A stretch of 64,000 nt of DNA from Acephala macrosclerotiorum. Taxonomy: Eukaryota; Ascomycota; Leotiomycetes; Helotiales; Mollisiaceae. Positions 56,191 through 64,000 of this stretch are shown here, piece by piece. The notes beneath the pieces were generated by a model that saw only the letters and a list, made by a program, of their open reading frames with translations, had not been told where the DNA came from and searched no databases. The position numbers were made by a program, and so were the translations under genes. The DNA lies in assembly GCA_014904845.1 (NCBI GenBank), contig MU119383.1, positions 1-64,000 of the forward strand, read 5' to 3'. How positions within the stretch are numbered: position 1 is the first letter of the stretch; the number at the start of each line of letters is the position of its first letter.

Positions 56191-59100
56191 CTTTTTAAAA
56201 ATATTATAATTTTATTAAATACTCAATAGATTGTGGTGCAGTCGAATTAAAATTGTTTGCTTAACCAAGTATTATTTTTTTATATTAATTTTTAAAATAA
56301 ATAATAATTTAAATTTAAATTTTTAATTTTTAATATAAATATTATTATTTATTAAAAAAAGATTTTATTTCAAATATTTAAAAAAAATTATTAATATATT
56401 ATTTATTATTTTTAATAAATTAATAAAATTTAATGAATTTTAATTTAATAATAATAAATTTAATTAAATTAATTAAAAAAATTATTATTAAAATTATTAA
56501 TTAATTTAAATAAAATAATAAATTTTATATTTAAAACGTTTAAATTCATTAAAATATATAAATTTAAAATATTAAAATTTAAAATAAAAATTTCGTAAAA
56601 TAAAATAAATAATAAAATTAATTAAAATTTTAAATATTTTAATTTTAATATATTTAAAATTTTTTAAAACGTTTAAAAAAAATAAATTATTATTTAATTA
56701 TATTAATAAATTTTAATTTAATAATAATAAATTTTTTTTTAAATATAATTAAATCGATTAAAAATTATTATTAAATTTATTAAATTAATTTAAATTAAAA
56801 TAATAAATATTACATTTAAAATTTTTAATTATATATGTATATTTTTAATATATTTTTAATTGCAATTTAAATATTTTATTTTATTCGATTATATACGTAA
56901 AATATATTATATATTAATTATTTTATTAAATTTATATTTTTAAAAATAATACGATTTAAAATATTTTTAAATTAATAAATAAAAATTTCGTAAAATAAAA
57001 CGTATATTAAAATTTTAAATATAATTATATTAACGTATTTTAATAAAAAATATTAAAAATTATATATTTAAATTTTATAATAATATATTTTAATACGTAT
57101 ATAATAAAATTAATTAAAATTAAATTAAATAAAAAATAATATATTAATTTAATTATTATTAAATTTTTAATTAAATTAAAATTTATTAATATAATTTAAT
57201 TATAATTTAATAAATTTAATAAATAATATTTTAAATTAAAATTAAATTATATAAAAAATAATACGTCGATTTAATTATTATCGAATTTTCGATTAAATTA
57301 AAATTTATTAATATAATAAAAAAATTTAATTTTTGAATTTTATTTAATTAAATAATATATTAATAAATTTTAATTTAATTGAAAATTCGTTAATAATCGA
57401 ATCGACGTATTATTTTTTTATTTAGTTTAATTTTAATTTAAAACGCTATTTATTAAATTTATTAAATTACAATTAAATTAAAATCGTTTAATTAAATTAA
57501 TTAAATTATAATTTATTTTTTTAAACGAATTTTAAACGTTTTAAACGTTTTAAATATTTTAAATATATTAAAATTAAAATATTTAATAAATTTAAAATTA
57601 AATTATTTAAAATTTTATATATAAAATTATTTATATTATAAAATTTTATTTTGAAAATATTAATTAATTTTATTAAACGCGTATTAAAATATATCGTTAT
57701 AAAATTTAAATATAAAACTTTTAATATTTTTTATTAAAATATATTAATATAATTTTAAATATCGATTCGATTAAAATTTCGAACTTTTTTTTAATATAAG
57801 TTTTATTTTATAAATTTTTGATTTTAAATCATATTATTTTTAAAAGTTTAAATTTAATAAAATAATTAATATATAATATATTTTATATATATAATCGAAT
57901 AAAATAAAATAAAATAAAATATTTAATAATTAATTATAATATTAAAAATATACGTATATAATTAAAAATTTTAATATTTTTTATTTAAAAAATTAATATT
58001 TTAAATTAATATATTTTAATTAATTTAAACGTTTTAAATTTTTTAATCGATTTAATTATATTTAACAAAATTAAATTTAAATAAAATTAAATAATTTTTT
58101 AATTATTTTTATTTATATTAATATTATATTAAAAATATTACGTTATTAATAAACGATTTAAATATACGTATTAATTTATAATTTATTTAAAATTATTTAA
58201 AAATTAATATTCGAAATATAAAAATAAAATAATATTAATTATATACAATTTCGAGTCGTATATAAATATTATATAATATTTGTTTTAATATTAATAATTT
58301 TTTTATTATATATTATAAATATATAAAAAATTTTAATTTTAATTTTAATATAAATAAAAATTATATAATTAAATATTTAAAATAATATTAATTTATTAAT
58401 ATTATTTTTAAAATTTATTAAAATTTATAAATAATAATAATATTAAAAATAAATATTTTTTTATTCGTATTTTAAAATAATTAATATTTAAATTTTATTT
58501 ATTTATATAATTATCGTAAAATTATAATATTAATTATTAAACGTTTTTTTTTTATATATTTTAAATTTAATTAAATATTTATAAAATAAATATAAATTAA
58601 TATATATAATTATTAAAATATTAAAAAAAAAATCATTTTATAAATATATTTATAATAAATTTAATTATTATTATTATATTAATTTTTTTTATTATTTTAT
58701 AAATTTTTAAAATTAATATATTTTTTATAATTCGTTTATTTTTAATAAAATTATAATAAATAAAAGTTTTTAATTTTTAATTTTTTATTATTTTTTTTAT
58801 TTTTATTATTTATAAACGATTTATCGACGAAAATAAAATTTTTTATTATTAATAAATTTAAAATATTTAAATTTTTTATTTAATATAATAATTTCGTTTT
58901 CAATCGAAATTTAATATTAAATAATAATAAATAAATCGAAAATTATTTTAAATTAATAAATTATAATAATATAAATATTTTAAATATATTATTTTTTATA
59001 TTTAATTTATAAATTTAATAATTTTTATTTTTTATTTTAATTTTTTTATATTAAATTAATATATATTTATTAAAAATCAATAAAATTTTAAATATTAAAT

Positions 59101-62100
59101 TTTTATTATTATTATTATAAACGTATTATTCGTTTATATTTTAATAATATTAAATATTTTTTTTTAAATTATAATTTATTAATATATTTTTGTTTTTATT
59201 ATTTTATATAATAATATTTTAATAAATACTTAAATATTAATCGTTAAAAATTAATTATTAATTATATATAAATTTAAATAATATTATAAAATTATATTTT
59301 AATTATTTTAATTAAAAATTAAATTAATAAAAATATTAATATAATAATAATTTATTAATTAATTTTTTTTATTTTTATATTTTTAATTATTAATTAAAAT
59401 TTTTCGTACGAATTATTAATAATTTTTATTTTTTATTTTATTAATTAATTTCGAATTAAAAATACGTATTTTAATATATTTAATCAAATCGAATTTAATA
59501 AATTAAATTTTTTATTAAAATCTTTCGAATAATAGTTTAAATATAATAATTATAATTTTTTTTATAATTATAATAAAAACTTTTAAATTTTATTTATTTA
59601 TTATAAATATTATAAATATTTTTTTTTAATAATAATAATAAACGTATTATTGAGATTTATTATTATTATTATCGTTTTTAATAAATTAATAACGTTTATT
59701 TTATTATTATATATTTTTTTTAATCGTTTTTAATCGTATTATTTTATTAATAATTTAATTTATTATTAATAATTTTTTATATAATACGATTTAATTATTA
59801 TTAAATAAAAATTAATTAATTTATAAAATATATCGATTATATATTTTTTTTATTCGTTATTAATAATTTATATAAAATTTTTTAATTATTTTTTTCGCGT
59901 TATATATATACGTTTAAAAAAATTAATAAATTTAAAATAAATTTTATATTCGAATTATTTTTTATTATAAATATATTAACGATTTAATATTTAACGTATA
60001 AACGTTATATTTTTTTAATTAATAATAATAATAATATATTTTTATTAATTATTTTAAAATATATTTCAAAAATTAATAATATTAATATAATTTTATTTAA
60101 TTTTATTAAATTGTTTATTATTTTAATTATTATTTATAAAATTAATTCTTTATTAATTTATTTATTAAAAAATTTATTTCAAATAATTTTATAAATTTAT
60201 TATAATAAAATATAATATTTTTTTATTTTTAATTATAATTATTAATCGTTCGTTTTAAAAATTATATATTATTTATATAATACAAATTATTTTAATTATA
60301 AGTAAAAAATATTATTATTTGTAATTTTAAAATAATATATAATCGATTTAATAAAGAATTTTAAAATTTTAATTATATTATATTTATAGTTTTTAATTAT
60401 TAATTAATTTAATTAATATAAAATTAATTAAATATTATTAAATTTTAAATAATTTTATTAATTTGTTATTACGTAAATTAATAAATATAATTGTATTTAA
60501 TAAAAATAATAATTATAAAAAAATTTTAAATACGTTTTTATTTTAAATAATTATTTTAATAAAAAATTTTAAAAAATTTTAAATATTATATATTTTTATA
60601 ATTATATATTATATAAAATAATTTAAATTAATTAAATCGATTATAATAATTCGATATAAAAAACGAAAATTTAAAAAAAAAAAAAAAAGATTTATTTTAA
60701 ATATTAAAAAATTTATTAATTTATTAATTTTTATAAAACGTTTAAATTAAAATTTAAAATCAAAATAAATTAATAAAATTGAAAATTTTATAATTTTTTA
60801 TAAAAAGATTTTTATAAGTTTTATAAAATAAAATATATATTAAAAAAAAAAATTCGTTTATTATTAATTTATTTACGAATCGACGAACGAATTTTTTTTT
60901 TATATTATAAATAAAATATTTTATATTATTTAAATATAAAATATTAATAATAATAAAATAATTAAATTTATAATTATTTTATAAAATAAATTTGAATTTT
61001 TAAATAATTTTTTATATTATAATTAATATATTAACAAATTCTTATTAAACTTTATATTTATTAATAATTAATTAATTTTTTCGATTTTTTCGATTTTATC
61101 GTTTTTTAATTTTTTTTTTATATTTTTATATTTAATAAAAATTTTTTAATAATAAATTATTATAATATTAAATATATTATTAAAATTTAAAATATATTTA
61201 TTATTATTTTTTTATTATATATTTTATTAATTAATAATTTAATTTATTATAAATATAATAATTTTTTTAATAATTACAATTTATATAATAATTATTATTA
61301 TTTTAAAATAATTTTTTTTTTTTATTAAATTAAAAAATTGAAATTAATTTTATTATAATTAAAATTATTATTATATTATTACATTTTTTATAAACGTATT
61401 ATAATATTAATTACGAATTATAATTTAATATAAATATTTTATATAATATTTATTAAATAAATTATATTAAATTTATTAAAATTAATCGAAAAATAATTAA
61501 AAATATTTTAATTTAATTTTCGATTAATTAATAATAATAATTCGTAATAATATAATTATTAATTTTTATTTATTTTGAAATATATTTACATTATATTTAT
61601 TATTATTATAAAATTATAATTTTTTTTTACGATTTTATTATAATAAAATAAATTTATACAATTTATAAATATAATAAAAAATATTTTATTATATTAATTT
61701 TTTAATAATTTAATTTTAAAATAATAATTATAAAAAATTTATAATTTAATATTAAAAATATTAAAATTTTTATTAAATTTTTAAACGATTTTATTAATAT
61801 ATTTTATAACAATTAAAAATTATTATTTAATTAAATATTTTAATTAAAATTTATATTTTTTTAATTTTATAAATTATTTTATTAATTTATTAATTAATAA
61901 AATTATTAATTTAAAAATAATATATTAAAATATTATATATTTAAAATTCGAATTTTATAAAATTAAATATTTAAAATATTTTTATTTTAAACGAATTTTT
62001 TTTTTAAATATTATTTAAATATTATTTAAATTTAAAATAAAATATATTTTATTAAATTATTATTTCGTTTTTAATTTATTTATAATATTTTTTTTTATTC

Positions 62101-63650
62101 GTAATAATATTTTTAAATAATTTCATAATTCGTTTTCATTTTTTAATATTTATATTTTTTATTTATATAAAGTTTTTTATAAATTTCGCATAAAAAAATT
62201 TTTTTATTAAACGTTTTTTTTTATTTATTTATCGAAATTATTTTTAAAAATTTTTAATATAATATAATTTATATATTTATTAAATTTATAATATTTAATA
62301 TTAAATATAATAAAAACGAATATAAAAACGAATATAAAAACGATTAAACGTTTTTAATTAATTAATTTAATAAACGTTTTTATAAAACGTTTTTTTAATA
62401 ATAATTCGTAAAAACTTCGTATAATTATAATATAATATTAATATATTATTCGATTAATTAATTCGAAATTATAAAATATAAATATAATCGAAATAAAAAA
62501 TAAAAATTAAATAATAAATATAATAATTTAATTAATTACGTAATTAAATTTTTTGTAAAATAATATTATTTTATATAATAAATATAAATTTAAATTAATT
62601 ATTTAAAAATATAAATTTTTTTATAATTAATTTTTTTAAATTTTCGAAAAATAATTAAATATTTTATTTTTATTTTTATAAAAAAAAATAATAAATTTTT
62701 TTATAATTCGATAATATTTAATAATATTCAATTAAAATTTTTAATATTTTTTAATTTATTATATATATATATATATTTAATAAATTTTTATTAATTCGCA
62801 ATTAAAAACAATTATAAATTAATATTAATATTATATTATTAATAAATAATTTAAACGTATATAAATTTTTTTAAATTTTAATATATACAAAAAATATAAA
62901 ACGTTATAAAATTTAATATTTTATAAATATTATTATTTTTAATTAAAATATTAATATATTTTTATTATAATTATATATTATAAATAAACTTTTTAATAAA
63001 ATAAATTAAAAATATAATTTTTATAATTATTTTAAATTATTTTAAAATTTATATAAAATTATTAAATAATAAAAAAATAATAAAAATGAATATTATTTTT
63101 TATATTTAATATTTATATAAAAAAATTAAAAAAAAAATTTATATTTTAAAAAATTTACATTTTAATTTTTAATAATTATAATATTTTTTATATATATAAT
63201 TTTTATTTAAATTAATCGATTTTACGATTAAATTTTAAATAATATTAATATTTTTATTTTTTATTTTTATTTATTATTTTAATATTTTTAATAATTAATT
63301 AAATAAAATACGATTATTAATTTATATATAAATTTTAATAAAAATATTAAAATTTTTATAATTTTTAATTTTATAATTTAATATATATTTAACAAATTTA
63401 ATTAATATTTTAAATTATAAATTTTAAATATTTAAATATTTAATTTTAAATTAATATTGAACTAGTACTATTAATATTAAATAAAAATAATTAATTAATA
63501 AATTAATAATATTATTAATTTATATATTTTTCGATAAAACGATTAATAAAAAATTTATTTTTTTAATAATTTAAAATAATATATTTTTATTTTATTATTT
63601 TACGAATTAATAAATAATTTTATAAATTCCATTCGATTTTATAAAATAGA
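56191..63650. other. 7.5 kb AT-only block, RIP-type repeat graveyard
   Basis: Practically all bases are A or T and there is no open frame of any length. The rare C residues lie mostly in CpG (TCGA, ACGT, TTCGTA), with few CpA, CpT or CpC. This is the expected product of C-to-T mutation of both strands of repeated DNA. It could be a cluster of dead transposons or part of a centromere or other heterochromatin. An inverted repeat is still readable at 56.74-58.06 kb. Confidence 0.85.
56741..58063. repeat. large decayed inverted repeat, arms about 0.6-0.7 kb
   Basis: Reverse-complement matches nest around a centre near 57,335: 56,741-56,760 with 58,044-58,063; 56,871-56,962 with 57,822-57,908; 57,022-57,118 with 57,661-57,755; 57,205-57,320 with 57,352-57,470. 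The right arm carries about 100 bases extra. Many mismatches are CG in one arm against TA, TG or CA in the other. The left arm also has an internal direct repeat (about 57,118-57,200 and 57,236-57,320). Confidence 0.75.
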
Positions 63651-63752
63651 AAGAAATTTATAAAATCAATCATTTTATAAATTCGCGGTTATACATCGGC
63701 ACAGGCTTGCAACTAACTCGATCTAACGCGCTCGTCTTGATGAAACCATAGT

Positions 63753-64000
63753 ATGAGTACTTTAGAGAAACGCAAGCATACACCAGAATGCATCGCATTG
63801 GACAGAAGAATCCGCTATATATCGGAATCTTACCGACTCATAGGCGAAGGAAGCGAAGTCGAGACCGTGATGCTGAAGCGATAAGCTGACATAAATGAAT
63901 TCGCAGGTAATGGCAGCTGCAGAAGAACAGATTGATAGAACCCAAGCGCCCATGGACGCCTCTATGAGAGATGCCAGTCAATCACCTGTCACAGATCCAG
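63753..64000 (+). CDS. 5' part of an unknown gene, runs off the window
   Basis: After the AT block normal composition returns at about 63,660. From ATG 63,753 a 38-codon exon (MSTLEKRKHTPECIALDRRI..) reaches a donor at 63,867; a 40 bp intron with GCTGAC and TTCGCAG leads to 63,907, and the frame stays open to the window end (VMAAAEEQIDRTQAPMDASM). Unspliced, the frame stops at once. Hydrophilic, no motif. The intron is short, so the model is tentative. Confidence 0.4.

Overview
The window looks like nuclear DNA of a filamentous ascomycete (Pezizomycotina; my best guess, by inference, is a leotiomycete). The genes have short introns, mostly 45-80 bp, with GT..CTAAC/CTGAC..AG signals. Their products are typical of such fungi: Trk-type K+ transporter, fungal bL19m, Mim1, URC4, Zn2Cys6 and HET proteins. 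The non-coding DNA includes long AT-only blocks of the kind left by repeat-induced point mutation (RIP).

Layout. 1-1.25 kb is a T homopolymer and an AT-rich block that runs into the remnant of a pogo/Fot1-like transposase (1.2-1.7 kb). 2.9-14 kb is compact housekeeping DNA: TRK potassium transporter, condensin HEAT subunit, mitochondrial cysteine synthase, a putative mitochondrial protein and ribosomal protein bL19m. The first, second and fourth are on the minus strand, the others on plus, giving two divergent promoters. 14.1-14.9 kb holds a shattered Copia gag. 15.7-23.3 kb carries a small basic low-complexity protein and a very large acidic repetitive protein. 23.7-37.8 kb holds deoxyribose-phosphate aldolase, a spliced transcript without a convincing reading frame, a CCCH zinc-finger protein, an NmrA-like protein, the Cdc48 cofactor p47/Shp1, the mitochondrial insertases MIM1 and OXA1 in tandem, a Zn2Cys6 regulator with a GC-AG intron, and a small conserved-looking protein. 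38.8-42.1 kb is one reading frame encoding a multi-pass membrane domain followed by a HET domain, interrupted by a single in-frame TAG. 43-50.3 kb holds URC4 (uracil catabolism), two tiny membrane proteins and the auxilin Swa2. 50.3-52.4 kb is gene-poor.

52.4-56.2 kb is a long protein of unknown function whose 5' end dissolves into a 7.5 kb AT block (56.2-63.65 kb). Inside that block is a decayed inverted repeat about 1.3 kb across. A new gene starts at 63.75 kb and leaves the window.

The housekeeping genes do not form a pathway cluster, though several serve mitochondria (bL19m and its divergent partner, MIM1, OXA1, cysteine synthase). The accessory interest lies in the membrane-HET frame, in the large unknown gene at the edge of the AT block, and in the inverted repeat. 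Exon joins were worked out by hand from splice signals and reading frame; product names rest on recognised motifs, not on a database search.
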